Shown here piece by piece: positions 11,881 through 23,934 of a stretch of DNA of 64,000 nt (position 1 is its first letter; every line of letters begins with the position of its first letter). The stretch comes from Pieris napi. Its lineage: Eukaryota; Arthropoda; Insecta; Lepidoptera; Pieridae. The stretch covers positions 9,496,001 through 9,560,000 of the forward strand of contig NC_062235.1 of the NCBI RefSeq assembly GCF_905475465.1, read 5' to 3'. The notes under the pieces were generated by a model, which had not been told where the DNA came from, ran no database searches, and saw nothing but the letters and a program-made list of their open reading frames with translations. The translations under genes and the position numbers were made by a program.

Positions 11881-14589
11881 GTATCTAAAAGGTTGTGATT
11901 GTTATAATATTATTATACATAGTAAAAAATATCGTTTTTCTTTTGGGACATACTTTAAGTATTTCGCATCGCAGCACGCAAATATAATATTTTAATGGGG
12001 GTGAAAGTACATCCAACTTACTTTAAGCTTCTAAAGGTCTGATACTAAAATAATTATTTGTAACAGCTGAATGCATTTCGCTACAAATTAGTTCGTAGTT
12101 CCTTTTGTATTTGGCGTGTTAAAGCTTGGAGAAATTCACTATACTAAAGTTTAAAACTATGAAAGTAATGTCTATAAGATCCTTACTTTGACATCACAAA
12201 AACTTTCCTATAATAAAATAAAACTTAGCTGAATCGACTTATACGTAGTGGACCTGCCAACTTAGCACTCAAGCTAAACTTAACCCGCCGCTTAACCGTG
12301 GCTAAATTTTAACTTACGAACGAAGTTTCCTAACTTAAAGTAAACTGGGAACTGATAATTTACGAAACTTAAAATTGTCTACTCAAACGAAAATTATAGC
12401 TAATCCCTAACTTTACTTATTGCTGTGAGACTTAAAATTAAATTATCTTTAAAGATAGCTTATATAATAGTTAAATACTAATTAAAGTCATAGCGCTGAA
12501 AGCTGTTTTCTTCTAATAGAATCTGTAATAGTATGTGAATGATGTACTGTTCATCCAATCTTAAGATTGGATTCTCGACCAGTTGAACCACTGTAGGCTT
12601 CGACTGATGATGAGAAGATCTTATATACGAAGGATCATAAAAACTGATTCTGACTAAACATGGATTCAGGACGTCGTCGTACTAATTGTAGATGTTGCTA
12701 CTAATGGTAACTATTTTAAATTTAGCGTGTATAACAAATGCGATACACAAAATCTATCTATTATCTTCAACTAGGTAATAAATCAAACAATCCTTGGGTT
12801 CGAATCTAGACGATAAATTCAAAACCACAATGTATTGTAGAAGTTGTCGTAAATCGCAGCCTCGTGAGACCACTGACCTAAACTTTTGCCAAGGAATACC
12901 AGGAAATTGTTTGATAACTATTTTTCGATGTCCAACAGATCGAACTATTTTTTTAAGCTTAAAAAGAAGTTTTAAAGTTTATAGGTGAAGCACCTCCATT
13001 TTGTGCGTTTCTTGCAGCTTGTGTTATTTTTTAAAAAACTATTTTTTTATTCTTATATTTGTGTCAAAATTACGACCAATTAATTTTATTTTATTTAATT
13101 TCATGATTTTATGGATTGTTATTGCAATTTCATTGGTTACGAACAGTTCGGAAGGCATTGAAACCTTGTGAGAAATATACACAGTATATGTGTATTATAT
13201 TTATATATAAACAGATTGCTGTTTACATGGTATTTTTACAATATAAATTTCAAAAAATTAAGCAAATCGCCATAGTTTCACATTCTCGACAGATGTCTTA
13301 ATGAATTTACAAACTTAAAATAATGTCGTTTTATTTCTATTACATAATATACAGAACTGTACTGAAACTCTTAAGTGCATATTAGATTTAACTACTATTG
13401 AAGTTAATGTACGAGATAAGAGCTTCTTGGACGGAGAACTATTTCTGTGAAACTTTACGTAGCAGATAACTAAGTAAATTCTATGTATATCTATTTATAG
13501 ACATACTAGCTGATCGTAATTTCGTCTTTGATACAATATCTTATGTAGTCTTAGGTAAACTTGAAAAAAACCATGATGAAAGCACAAACAACGGTTCGGT
13601 GGCCGTTGATTCACAATTTTATATTAATATAATAAGCCCTAAGTACATACCGCGTTTCCATAATTATATTCTTAACATGAAAGACACACAATTGTCAGTC
13701 GTAAAGATATGGAGAAAATTAGTTTGGGAACAATACGAGGTTAGACTGATAATATACTACTAATACTTTGCCTTTACAATAGTTCACAATACGCACAAAC
13801 ACAAAAATATAACATTGAGGACGTAGCTAATAATGAATATAATTTGCAAAAAGATAATCATATAAATGCGTCTACCAAAACCCGAAAAAAACATGTATTT
13901 CGAACAGGTAATATCAATTACAGTTTTTATGTGAATATGCTTACGTTTAATGACATTAATTAATCAAATTTCGAGGTTTGAGTTTTAGAGCCTACCCGAT
14001 TAACGCTGTAGAACTTTGGGTGATTTACCGTGATTCTGTAATATATTCAAATGTGTGATAATTACTTCGATAATTAGTATTTATTAACGTTTTAATTCGT
14101 TTTTTACTATTTTCTGTTAGTCTAAGTATCAGTCTTTATTCCATGTTAGAGACCTATATTCCAGATACAACTTTCCCATTTCGGTTTTGTGTTAATCCCA
14201 CTCGATTCCCATAATACGTTAAAATCTCTTTTGTTACAGCATTTATTCTCCCTAGTTTACTTCGTACTACTCCTAATAGCATAAAATAATAATTCTATGC
14301 ACCAGTGCAACGCCTTGGGAATTCCCTTCCTTTATGTAAAAGTGCGATAGTTTAAATTCAAAGGGTTTTCACGTAAAAGCGTCTTGGAAAGCCACTGATT
14401 CTATCCAGGCGTTACAGCTGTGTCTTGCATATTTAAATGCACTTTCTCCATATTCACGTCTGCTTTCCATTTAATTTACGGAAAGGAATCTTAAGTGGAA
14501 TCAGTACGAAGTTTAGTGTTGTTACGTGGTTTAATTTTAGATTTTTATTTGCATAAAGTTTTCTATTACAAAAACGGGGCCTTCTTAAG
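11881..14589. other. Gene-free DNA
   Basis: No exon found. ORFs at 12794-12988 and 13116-13301 lack motifs and splice context. ACTAGCTGAT at 13505-13514 resembles the complemented 3' end of the Helitron at 61483-61806, but the rest of an element cannot be followed. Confidence 0.45.
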
Positions 14590-14740
14590 CTTGTGACTTA
14601 AGATTCATAGTCGAGACTTTAAGCTTAATATGACTGCTGCCTTGCGATGTGTGATGAACAACCGCTGTGTGAGTTCGAAAAGTGAGTTACAGAATCGCAG
14701 GGCTGTATGTGAAAACTGCATTGGATTGGAAACCGCGTCG
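14590..14740 (+). repeat. Interspersed repeat, plus copy
   Basis: A core beginning CGCTGTGTGAGTTCGAAAAG and continuing through GTGAGTTACAGAATCGCA (about 14660-14706) recurs in reverse complement near 40478-40520. Two diverged copies 25 kb apart indicate a dispersed repeat of unknown class. The 60-codon ORF at 14630-14812 lies across it and is not taken as a gene. Confidence 0.55.
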
Positions 14741-14844
14741 CTCAATCCTGAATCTTGCCTGCGGACCTTTGGCGATGAAATTAATTTGGTCGTTGAACCG
14801 AAAATTGGTTAGAAGGCAGACGCTGCTATGTTTGGATGTATAGA

Positions 14845-14865
14845 TGTGTGCGTGTGTGTGTGTGT
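14845..14865. repeat. (GT)n microsatellite
   Basis: An uninterrupted GT/TG run with one CG interruption. Confidence 0.9.
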
Positions 14866-15410
14866 CAACCTTATTTAACAGTTTTGTAGATGTTTTTTAA
14901 ACAAAAACTTCTATAATAATCGATGAAAGTACATTGGTAAATTATTTCACTACAACAATTTTAATTAACATTTATATTCATACATTATTTCAACGGATTC
15001 ATTACTTCAGTTTCTATATTGATTAAAAACCTTGTGCGTTAATAAAACCAGCCTTATAAATCCAACTTTGCAGGTACATCAGTCGTAAAGTGAGGAAGTG
15101 TTTCGGTATTTCACTTTCAGGAAGTAAATATTTTATGAAATATGAAAGGAAAGGGAAGCTATATAATCTAACATAAACTACCCAGTCCACAATTCTATTG
15201 CGATTGTGGTGACTATCATTTGACCTGGACTAATTATGGGCCAAATTATTTTTACTTTGTATCAACTATATAGTAATATGTACTTTCTGCAAAACTGTTT
15301 TATAAGATCTCTCTACTTGTAAGTATGTAAAGCTTCTCTGCATGTTCCTGTTGGAGATGTTTTCAATTTAGGAGATATATTTCTAGAAAACACTAAAGAT
15401 TAAACTGTGA

Positions 15411-15520
15411 CTCAAAAGGTTGCCTGGACGAGAAAGCGATAAGCCCGCCTTTTCATTTAATTATGTCAATTGTATTATATTTCTGCAACTAAGTGTAAAT
15501 AAATATATAAAAGTAAAGTA
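15411..15520 (+). repeat. Non-LTR retrotransposon 3' tail fragment
   Basis: The sequence AAAGGTTGCCTGGACGAGAA, then GCGATAAGCCCGCCTTTT and TGCAACTAAGTGTAAATAAA, has the look of a dispersed lepidopteran retroposon 3' end (pattern memory, not searched). No ORF remains. Confidence 0.45.
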
Positions 15521-16304
15521 AAATGCCTTTGAAAAATTGAAAAAAAAAAGATATTTAGAACACGTACTAACAAACAAATGATGGTATAATAAAGCAAAGA
15601 AAATTCCACCAAAGCTTGTGCTGTCTCAAATTATTTTATAACGTGGTAACCCTAACAACTGACAATAGAAGTGAAGTCACGAACAGAAGTGTATAAGACA
15701 TTTTTATGTCGCGAACACTTTTCACGTCGAGTGTATCTGAAAATACTAGGTTAATACCGCACACGTTTTCCACAGAATATAAAATGCATGCAGAAAATTT
15801 TACTTATTGACAGCAGCGGAAGAAAACATTTCATGACTTCATTTTTCCGATAGACGGAAGAGTGTTGAATTGAAGAATTTCTGTTAAAGGAATACTAAAC
15901 TCAATGTGGATTGTTCTAAAGATTTTATATTTTTATTAAAATTATCATTTTTTTGGATTGGATTTCGCTTTAAATAAGGAATTAAATCTGTGATGATTAA
16001 CATATCGTTACTTTATCATTAGTAAAAAACAACAGATTATTAATATAAATGAACATAGCTTACTAAATAAATATAACGCCTTTATTGTCTTTACTGATAC
16101 AAAAAACGTTTTTTTTTCTTTATCAACCAGTTTAGGCCTTCTCAAATAGGCCTATTTTTGCCCATTCATATCGCGCTCTATCTTTTCGGTATTATTTATC
16201 ACTTTATCATTAGTAAAAAATTATAATAAATATCTGGAAATTTTTAATAAAATTTACTTATCTTGAGTTATGCCACATTCAAAATGTAAAATTATTTATT
16301 TTAA
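15521..16304. other. Gene-free AT-rich DNA
   Basis: Nothing recognised. Confidence 0.5.
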
Positions 16305-16729
16305 ACTAGCTGGCCTGGCGAACATCGTACCGCCTCACAGTCTATTCTTTATTTTTTTTAAATACTTATTCTGCTATTCGGGACACCGTTCTAGCTAGTA
16401 AGTTAAAAAAAAAGTTGATAAGACAACAAATACATTATGTCAAAAATAAAAATTTACCTTCCCGGAACCCCTCCACTAACACTTGAACTTTATGATATGG
16501 TATTAAAGTTCAAATTCACTTAAGTATTATTATTATACGAATATTTTGTATGGGCATATTGAAAAGTTGTTTTTAGACTTTTTCACTCATTTTTTTTTAA
16601 TTTTTCTCTCCGTAAGAACCATCCTCGTACTTCAAGGAAAATTATTTAAAAAAATCAGACAAATCGGTCAAGCCGTTTTCATGTTATGTCGTGACAACGG
16701 AAAACGGGTTTCATTTTTATATATATAGA
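16305..16729 (-). mobile_element. Non-autonomous Helitron, 425 bp, intact termini
   Basis: Read on the minus strand it starts TCTATATATATAAAAATGAA at 16729 and ends GGCCAGCTAGT at 16305. It is flanked by A on the 5' side and T on the 3' side, as Helitrons insert between A and T. It lacks Rep/helicase coding. GACCGATTT begins 60 bases from the 5' end. Same family as 7561-7985, inverted. The 60-codon plus ORF at 16546-16728 is contained in it and is not a gene. Confidence 0.8.
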
Positions 16730-17218
16730 TTTTACGAATTGTTTATATTACATTTCTTAAGGAGCTATGGGAGGAAAATCTCATATAAATATACTAATTT
16801 ATAAAAAAAAAACATAAATTTCCTAATGTGATTTATGGCAAAGAGATATATTTTAATAAAAATTTGCGGCGTACACCGAAATGGTAACTTGGCAAAACTG
16901 AAAAATATTAGAGTTTCATCTTTAACGTGTGGTGCAAGAAGCGAATTCACAAAAACTTTTTGTCATAAAATTAATTCTGACCTCATTTCTTGACCTCCTA
17001 GCTTCATTCATAGTCATATTGAAAGCTAATAATAATAGATCTAAATATTCCTAAAATCAGTTTCGACCATACTACCAAACATACAACTCGCTCGTTATAA
17101 ATATAACATATGACAATAAAGTACTATTTCTATAAGAAAATTAACTAATGAAGATCTTAAAATAAACCAATGGCGCTAAAATTGTTTTAGTTTTGTAATC
17201 ATTACCTTTTCTTAATTA
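16730..17218. other. Gene-free AT-rich DNA
   Basis: Nothing recognised. Confidence 0.5.
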
Positions 17219-17285
17219 CAAGTAGGTGATTAGCCTTCAGTGCCTGTCACGATGTTTTCCTTCACCGCACAGAGAGAGTATACAT
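17219..17285 (-). mobile_element. tRNA-derived SINE, internal fragment
   Basis: It holds CAAGTAGGTGATTAGCCTTC, then AGTGCCTG fused directly to TCACGATGTTTTCCTTCACC. The middle of the SINE is deleted and both ends are gone. It supplies the start of the 133-codon ORF at 17226-17627, which is therefore not taken as a gene. Confidence 0.65.
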
Positions 17286-17970
17286 TCTTTCGCATTCATT
17301 TATTTTTTTAACACACACGAAAGTACAAGATATAATAACAAACCATTCAATATATTTTTTCTATTTTATAAGGAAAAGACTGTGTTTTGTACTAAGTTAG
17401 TTCTTAACTTGGGCCAAACGAAGTCGGCATGCCGTCACGACCATATTGGATTACCGTTGACGAAATCTGCTGACGCGGCGACGGCGGAAATTCAGAACCA
17501 TCACAGCGTTCAGACCCTGTATTTTTACGCCTTTCTCTACAGTAAAGCAATAGTTTCAAGTGGTTCAGCCTGGTATATGAATTTCTATATATTTGCTTTT
17601 AGCATTCTAAGAACTACGAATTTGTAAGAAACAATATTTTAGATAACTTTATTCTTTCTGAATCTGAAAAATTTATAGTCAGGTAACTATCCCATGAGAG
17701 CTTAACTATCACGTTCTACCTTATTTTATTTTATTTACAAAAGCTTACCTCACGCTCGGCACACTGATACATTTGAATATAAGTAATATAAAATACAAGA
17801 TTTAATGTGACAAGCAAACATCAGAAACACGAAAAGAAATAATGAGATGATGGTATGTCTGGGGTATCTAGAGGGTACACGAATTTAAATATAGTTATAA
17901 ATTTCCAGGCAATCAACCTGATTCATAAACGCAAATGATGTATTAATTAATTTTCTGCGATTTCTGTCGT
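17286..17970. other. Gene-free DNA
   Basis: A somewhat GC-richer patch at about 17410-17530 stays open in one frame for many codons, but no family motif, splice pair or homologous copy is seen. Confidence 0.4.
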
Positions 17971-17983
17971 AGAGAAATTAATA

Positions 17984-18283
17984 ATAAAAAATTAATAAAT
18001 CAGTGGCGCTACAACCTCTTTAGGTCTTGGCCTCAGATTTCTGAATCTGTTTCATGTTCATTTTTTAAATCTAATAGGCAAGTAGGTCAGCCTCCAGTGC
18101 CTGACACACGCCGTCGACTTTTTGGGTCTAAGATATGTCGGTTTCCTCACGATGTTTTCCTTCACCGTTCGAGCAAATATTAAATGCGCACAGAAAGTCC
18201 ATTTGTGCACAGCCGAGGATCGAACCTACGACCTCAGGTATGAGGAGTCGCACGCTGAAGCCACTAGGCCAACACTGCTCTAG
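17984..18283 (-). mobile_element. tRNA-derived SINE, full-length copy with 13-bp TSD
   Basis: Read on the minus strand the head is GAGCAGTGTTGGCCTAGTGG (A-box like), followed about 30 bases later by GGTTCGATCC (B-box), so it is tRNA-derived and transcribed by RNA polymerase III. The body follows, ending GGTTGTAGCGCCACTG and an A/T-rich tail. AGAGAAATTAATA flanks it at 17971-17983 and 18284-18296, a target-site duplication proving retroposition. This is the best reference copy for the family in the window. The 67-codon plus ORF at 18135-18338 is an artefact of it. Confidence 0.88.
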
Positions 18284-18296
18284 AGAGAAATTAATA

Positions 18297-19136
18297 CACT
18301 TTAAATATATGTTGAGCGATAATTTTTCGTCGTTTTAATTTGAAACCGGACCCTCTTTACGCTAGGTTGCTATCAAATGCAGATGTCGACCGGATATTTA
18401 AAATGTCTCTTTTATTAAAGTCCACGTTGAAGGGGACACGGACTAATAAATATAAATGACGAGGAAAGTCAACAGCTAAGTTAAATATGCCTATGGGAAT
18501 ATTTTATCAAAGAAAATGACATTAAACTATTATGTCCGCATTTTCGAATAAACTAAGCTTAATATTTGTCTTTGAGAGAGGAAGAAACACGCTTGGGTTA
18601 AGGTAAAGTGACTCCATTGGCAATTGTATTGATTTTAAAGGAAGTTTACGTTGGTATAAATTAAACTGATACACAACAACAATTGGACTGGTTTACTTTA
18701 AAGAAGTAGGTATTTAGTTGAACGTTTAGACAGATTTAATTCTTTAAAAAAAAATCGGTTGTCTGTAAAGTCGGTTTACTGACGATAGTTAAACGTGACA
18801 ACGTCATAAAAAAATATTGAGGGGACGGTTGCATTTAAAAAAAAAATAAATAAAAAAATATTTGTTTGATAGGTATTTGGTATGGATATAGAGGAGGTAA
18901 ATGGAAATCACAATTGAATTGATCAAGTTACATTTATTTGTACGCATAAATACAATTATGTCAATTTTAAATGATACGCCGCAGAGCGAGGTAACGCCTC
19001 AGAGCGAGGTAACGCCGCATGAGTCATGTTTTTTCGTGCGTGCAGCCGGCTCCATCGAATTATAAGACGTTGAAATATTATTTGTATAATTTGAATGATT
19101 TTGTAGATAAAATATCAGTGTGTAATAACAGTAATC
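18297..19136. other. Gene-free DNA with a small tandem repeat
   Basis: No coding. Two adjacent 18-bp units, GCAGAGCGAGGTAACGCC at 18981-18998 and TCAGAGCGAGGTAACGCC at 18999-19016, form a short GC-rich tandem in an AT-rich stretch. Confidence 0.6.
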
Positions 19137-19440
19137 CAGTGCCGCTACAAACCTAAATGTGCCGGCTTTAGATTACTTCCGTTTCTTTGATCATTTTTAC
19201 AGACCATAATTAGCCTTCTGTATCTGACACGTGAAATTGATTTTTTAATTTGAGACATGCCGGTTTCCTCACGAAACTTCACGGTAGGAGTAGGTGCTAT
19301 TGCGCACAGAAAGAAAATTGCATTGCTTCACACCCCTGATTCTAACGCACGACCTCAGGGATGAGGGTCGCATGCTTAAGCCACTAGTCTAACACTGCTC
19401 TGTGGTCATTTTTAAGCCACTATTCTAACACTGCTCTGTA
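19137..19440 (-). mobile_element. tRNA-derived SINE, diverged copy with duplicated head
   Basis: It starts CAGTGCCGCTACAAACC and ends CCACTAGTCTAACACTGCTC (complement of the tRNA-like head) at about 19400. The last part, TTTTTAAGCCACTATTCTAA then CACTGCTCTG, is repeated at 19407-19440. Diverged copy of the 17984-18283 family; no clear TSD. Confidence 0.75.
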
Positions 19441-19923
19441 CATCTACATACTCTATATCTGTATGTATGATTAAAATTATTTACATTTTGATTGCGCCGT
19501 ATGACGTAGGTGGTAATTCAATATGGCGTCAAGCGAGGCGTCGTGACTGCGGGCGGTACATAACCTCAAAATTACATTACCGCGTATATATTACCGGAAA
19601 ATTAAACCTCCGGTTCAATTATGGCACCCTAGTACCTGGGTCTAAATTGATGAAGGCTGTGGCGCTGAACCTTATGCCGTATCCGGTGTAATATTACAAA
19701 AAAGGTTGTCAGTTTTGCTGCTTGCTAAAATGTCACACAAAATTATGAAAAACATGAAATAAATAATAAAATATCTCACCTATGCCCGAACAAAAGCCGA
19801 AATATTATAGGCTCAAAGCTTATGTCTTCATTTTATATAATAATAATACATTTGAAAATTATTGGTATTTACTCAACAAATCTGTCGATAAAGACGTCAA
19901 GAATATTAGGTACGGCTCACATC
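19441..19923. other. Gene-free DNA
   Basis: ORFs at 19467-19691 and 19782-20009 show no family; the second runs into the neighbouring SINE. A moderately GC-rich patch lies at 19500-19690 but I cannot assign it. Confidence 0.4.
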
Positions 19924-19938
19924 CGTGTGTTGAATTAA

Positions 19939-20226
19939 AAATAATAAATCATTGGCACTACAACCTCCTTAGATATCTGAATCTGTTTCATGGTCATTTT
20001 TCAAACTAATAAGCAAGTAGGTGATCAAGCTCCAGTGCCTGACACACGTCGTCGACTTTTTTGGGTCTAAGACATATCTGTTTCCTCACGATCTTTTACT
20101 TCACCGTTCGAGCGAATGTTAAATGCGCACATAGAAAGAAAGTGCATTGGTGCACGGCGGGGGATCGAACCTACGACCTCAAGGATGAGAGTCGCACGCT
20201 GAAGCCACTAGGCTAACACTGCTCAT
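19939..20226 (-). mobile_element. tRNA-derived SINE with 15-bp TSD
   Basis: The family body runs from ATTGGCACTACAACCTCC to CCACTAGGCTAACACTGCTC. CGTGTGTTGAATTAA occurs on both sides (19924-19938 and 20227-20241), an exact target-site duplication. The B-box complement GGGATCGAACC is intact. Confidence 0.88.
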
Positions 20227-20241
20227 CGTGTGTTGAATTAA

Positions 20242-20604
20242 TTACACAAAAACAAGCAACTAATCAACCCTTGAAAGGTCTCTGTTTTCGTAAGCCAACT
20301 TGTCTCCGCCTTGAGGTTGATTCGACCCACAAATTGGTTCTCGTTAACATTTGGACGCGATTTCTGAGCGCTACCTCTTAACAAGGAACGACCTTACAAA
20401 CTTTGGTCGGGTGCAAAATGACCGAACATGCCTCAATTAGTAACAGTTCGTGAGTTTCCAACTGAATACATAACTATTGTTAAAAATAGTAGTCTATAGT
20501 CAAATCGCTTAGTCTTTGCGTAAAAAGAATCGGCGTGACGACATTTCATTTATTCACAAAAATTATATACTTTTGTATTTTTAGATGAAGTATCAAGATA
20601 CTAT
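20242..20604. other. Gene-free DNA
   Basis: Nothing recognised. Confidence 0.5.
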
Positions 20605-20852
20605 CATGCCCACCTTCCACTGCGAGTGGAACGGACCCATTACGGACACCGCTATATTCGTAAAGATGATTTTCATACATTTTCATTTCCGTGGGAAACT
20701 CGCTCAACTCGCTAACCTCGTATGTGACTCTTTCAACTCGCTCACTCCGCTCCGCTCGTCTCCGCTTTGGTGGAAGCACATGTATGAAAATCATAAATCA
20801 ATCATAGCGGAGTCAGTAATGGGTCCGTTCCGCTCGCAAAAAGGCGGGCATT
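20605..20852. mobile_element. Foldback/TIR element of about 247 bp
   Basis: The left arm 20606-20680 (ATGCCCACC... GAGTGGAACGGACCCATTAC... TTTTCATACAT) is matched by the complement of 20780-20851 (ATGCCCGCC... GAGCGGAACGGACCCATTAC... TTTTCATACAT) with scattered mismatches. The centre is a string of CTCGCT/CTCCGCT words. This is a non-autonomous inverted-repeat element of unassigned superfamily. The opposite-strand ORFs at 20546-20794 and 20585-20854 are by-products of its symmetry. I could not fix a TSD. Confidence 0.75.
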
Positions 20853-21301
20853 AAGCTAAAATAATGTTACAGTGTTGTGAACATAACAAAAAAACTTAAA
20901 ACCCCAAGACGGTTCCATTTTTGAATAATTTTATATGTTTTGTATCAACCACGCAAAACGTATAGAATAACTACGAAATACAGGCATTTTCAATAACAAG
21001 TGTACTAAAGCGTTTGTTGCCAAAGAAAAAACGTTAAAACAAACAGTTTTCGAATTTGTTTTCCCTAAAAATAAGAGACATTCGTGAATGAATTCCCGAG
21101 TTTGCCCTTTAGCTGTAGTAGAGGTTTCTTTTAATGCCTCCCGCGGGTGTCTGCTGAACTTTGTATTTTACGATGCTGGCTGCTACTCGCCGAAACGCTT
21201 TTATTTTTATCTCCTGATTTAAGCATTGTTTTAAAAACTACAATTTTAAAGTTGGTAGAATTTTAACGGTATTCATAATCTATAAGCAAATTACGTTACA
21301 A
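20853..21301. other. Gene-free DNA
   Basis: Nothing recognised. Confidence 0.5.
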
Positions 21302-21522
21302 TCTTTATATATATAATTCTTCTGTGAGTGTGTATTCACTGAACTTCTCTCAAACGACTGGACCGATTTTGATGAAATTTTTTGTGTGTGTTCAAGGGGA
21401 TCTGGGAATGGTTTAGATTCACAAATCAGCCCGCCAGATGGCGCTGCAGTCGGTACTTTCATACTTTGCTTTACTAATCGCTTGAAATATCATGCAGGAC
21501 AACGTCTGTCGGGTCCACTAGT
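21302..21522 (+). mobile_element. Short non-autonomous Helitron, 221 bp
   Basis: It begins TCTTTATATATATAATTCTT right after an A and ends GGGTCCACTAGT. GACCGATTT begins 59 bases from the start. The interior (ATGGCGCTGCAGTCGGTAC, CATGCAGGACAACGTCTGTC) is shared with 49792-50015, so two copies of one family are present. The small ORFs over it are shadows. Confidence 0.8.
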
Positions 21523-22154
21523 ATATTTATACATTTTTTACGATTTTTGTGAAGACCTTCAAAACATAAGATTAAAACAAAGCAAACATAAGCTGGAAAT
21601 GAATAAAGTCAGTAGCTAAAAATATTCCTTGAATCGGTTTTTCAAATTAACTTCCCCCAATATCTAAAGCTATTAAACGACAAATTTCCATTGCAATTTA
21701 CGCCATAATTAACGGCGATTACATGGAAAAATAGCGCCAAAGTTCTCATTAAAAGTTATGTATCCCCTTAATTTAACATCAGTTCGCAGGGGTGTCTCCC
21801 CAACGAATATATTCATAGAACCATCAAATATGACGCCAGAATTATGCATTGGCGACATGCAACGATGGCAGACTCATTTTCAGCCCATTAGATGCCGTGT
21901 GGTTCGCGTAACTAATTTATAGGGGTTTCAAATATAGACAAACGAGATTATATATGATTGAAACTTACCGGGCTCATTCTGAAATGTGGTAATGACATCG
22001 TTTATAACATATTCTATGTATGTGATCTTTCGTATATATTCAAGCCGATCTTAGTTCCTAGCACACTAAACTAAACTAAAATTTATTGAAAATATTTTAA
22101 ATGTATCATAGTAACGAAATCATTGAATGAATTATGAACATGAGCTGTCTTGTA
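21523..22154. other. Gene-free DNA
   Basis: Nothing recognised. Confidence 0.5.
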
Positions 22155-22264
22155 TAGAATAGGGGACAAACGGGCAGGAGGCTCACCTGAAGTGATATGA
22201 CATGGACTGTCTCGATGCCAGAGGGCTCGCGAGTGCGTTGCCGGACTTTTAAGAATTGGTACGC
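22155..22264 (-). mobile_element. 3'-terminal fragment of the 36402-39821 retrotransposon family
   Basis: On the minus strand it reads AGCGTACCAATTCTTAAAAG, then CCGGCAACGCACTCGCGAGC and TCAGGTGAGCCTCCTGCCCG. This aligns with the last about 115 bases of the intact element's ORF. It is a severely 5'-truncated retroposition product without a clear A-tail. Confidence 0.8.
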
Positions 22265-23934
22265 TTACGCACGTACGCGTACGAAAAAACTGATTTAAAT
22301 AACGCTCAGTTCAGGAACGAAGGTCTCAGTTTCGACAATATAACGCTCGTATATTCTGCGTTTACTTTTCTGTATTCAAAATATAATTCCATGAAAGCTA
22401 ATCTCATCAATCAACATACTCTCACATTCTTTCGCAAGCTACAACCATAATTACGTTTCGTAAACGGCATGTATAAATAAAAACAATGGGCTAACCAATG
22501 ACTGTTTAATCACAAAGGGTGGATTGCGGCACTAATAGAGCTCAACATTAATTACGTATTAAATGCGGTAGCAGAATTAATTCATTTAAACCCAATCGTT
22601 AGCCTTAAAATAACAGTGGGCTGAGCGTTTAATAAAGAGGGACGAATGTCGGATAACTATAGCAGTCGAAGGACCGTGCTGAAGCATAAATTATACAACT
22701 GCTCGGTTTTAACTACACCGTGAGGTATAATTGTATTCTATAATCGCTTAGTGTATTGCAAATTGAGTCTTAAGTTCCTTTGACTACATGGAAAAGCCGC
22801 GAAGAAGCCCTACATGTATGTAACATAATAATCTAATATATAATTAAATATTAAAGGAGTACATTGTCACACGCTTGTTAATGTAGCTTACGCCAATAAG
22901 ATTGTAATTATAGTTAATATGGATTTATTACGTACATAAAATATATAATAAAAAGCACACGATTACAGCTATTTTGTGTTGTAATACAGTCTAGTGTAGT
23001 AATAACGCTGAGATAAAAATAATAGTAAAACAATAATTAAATGCTAATAAGTGTCAATTGTTAGAGGTTGATTATTACAATTTACAAGTGTACATAAAAT
23101 ACATTTTATATATTGAAACCCTTTTTAATGTCATAGATGAAACAAAAAGCACACGGTTTTTCATCTACATTCCTTCAATCAGAAAAGGATGAAAAATTTG
23201 CATCGTCCCTCAAAGGTAGCCGGGAAAGCGTTGAATTTTTCCAACGGAATCTATGAAAACACGAACTACAAAGGCTAACTGACTCTGATTGGGTTTAGTC
23301 AATAGATTACCGCCCCACTGAGGGTGCTAAAAAGTGACAAGTGAAATGATTTATGGAATAGAGAGATAAAGGCAGACAGTTCTGTCTCTTTGCCACGATA
23401 AGACAATTGATTTGTAGCTCGAGCGCAAAAACCATTCTATTTCGGAGCCAAATGCTGCATCCTATAATTTACAGCTTTTGTTTATATTAAAATATCGTGC
23501 GAAATATTCTACGACATACGTGAGTTAAACAAATATTATAATTATTGTAATTTTAAAACAAACAACCATTTCATATTCCATTTAAAATATTATATACATT
23601 CATAAATTTCTACTAGAAATATTTCTATACAATCACTATATTATGCGTATGAAGGTCATGTATAAATAACAAAATACAGCTTTGAAGTTAAGACATCTGC
23701 TGAATGTTGATACGAGGTTGATACGAGCTATGATCGAAGGCCTATACAGTATACATTAGTTATTTACATGGTTAACTCGCTAACTGTACTAAACTAAAAT
23801 TGCACTACGCCGCTTTTGACAGTTTTGAAAGTAACACACAATTTTACTCGTATCAATTCAAGAGTTTATATGATTTCTTAAGTTCGTAGTAAAAAAGTTG
23901 TAATTATAATAATTCTTGTTTTAAGTGCTAAAAA
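22265..23934. other. Gene-free DNA
   Basis: Nothing recognised apart from AT-rich sequence. Confidence 0.5.

Noticed and set aside
17226..17627. 133-codon plus ORF
   Set aside because: Its start is a SINE fragment and the rest shows no motif, no homologue in the window and no splice context.
20546..20854. Overlapping 82- and 89-codon ORFs on opposite strands
   Set aside because: They lie inside a symmetric inverted-repeat element; openness on both strands follows from the arms and the CTCGCT-rich centre.
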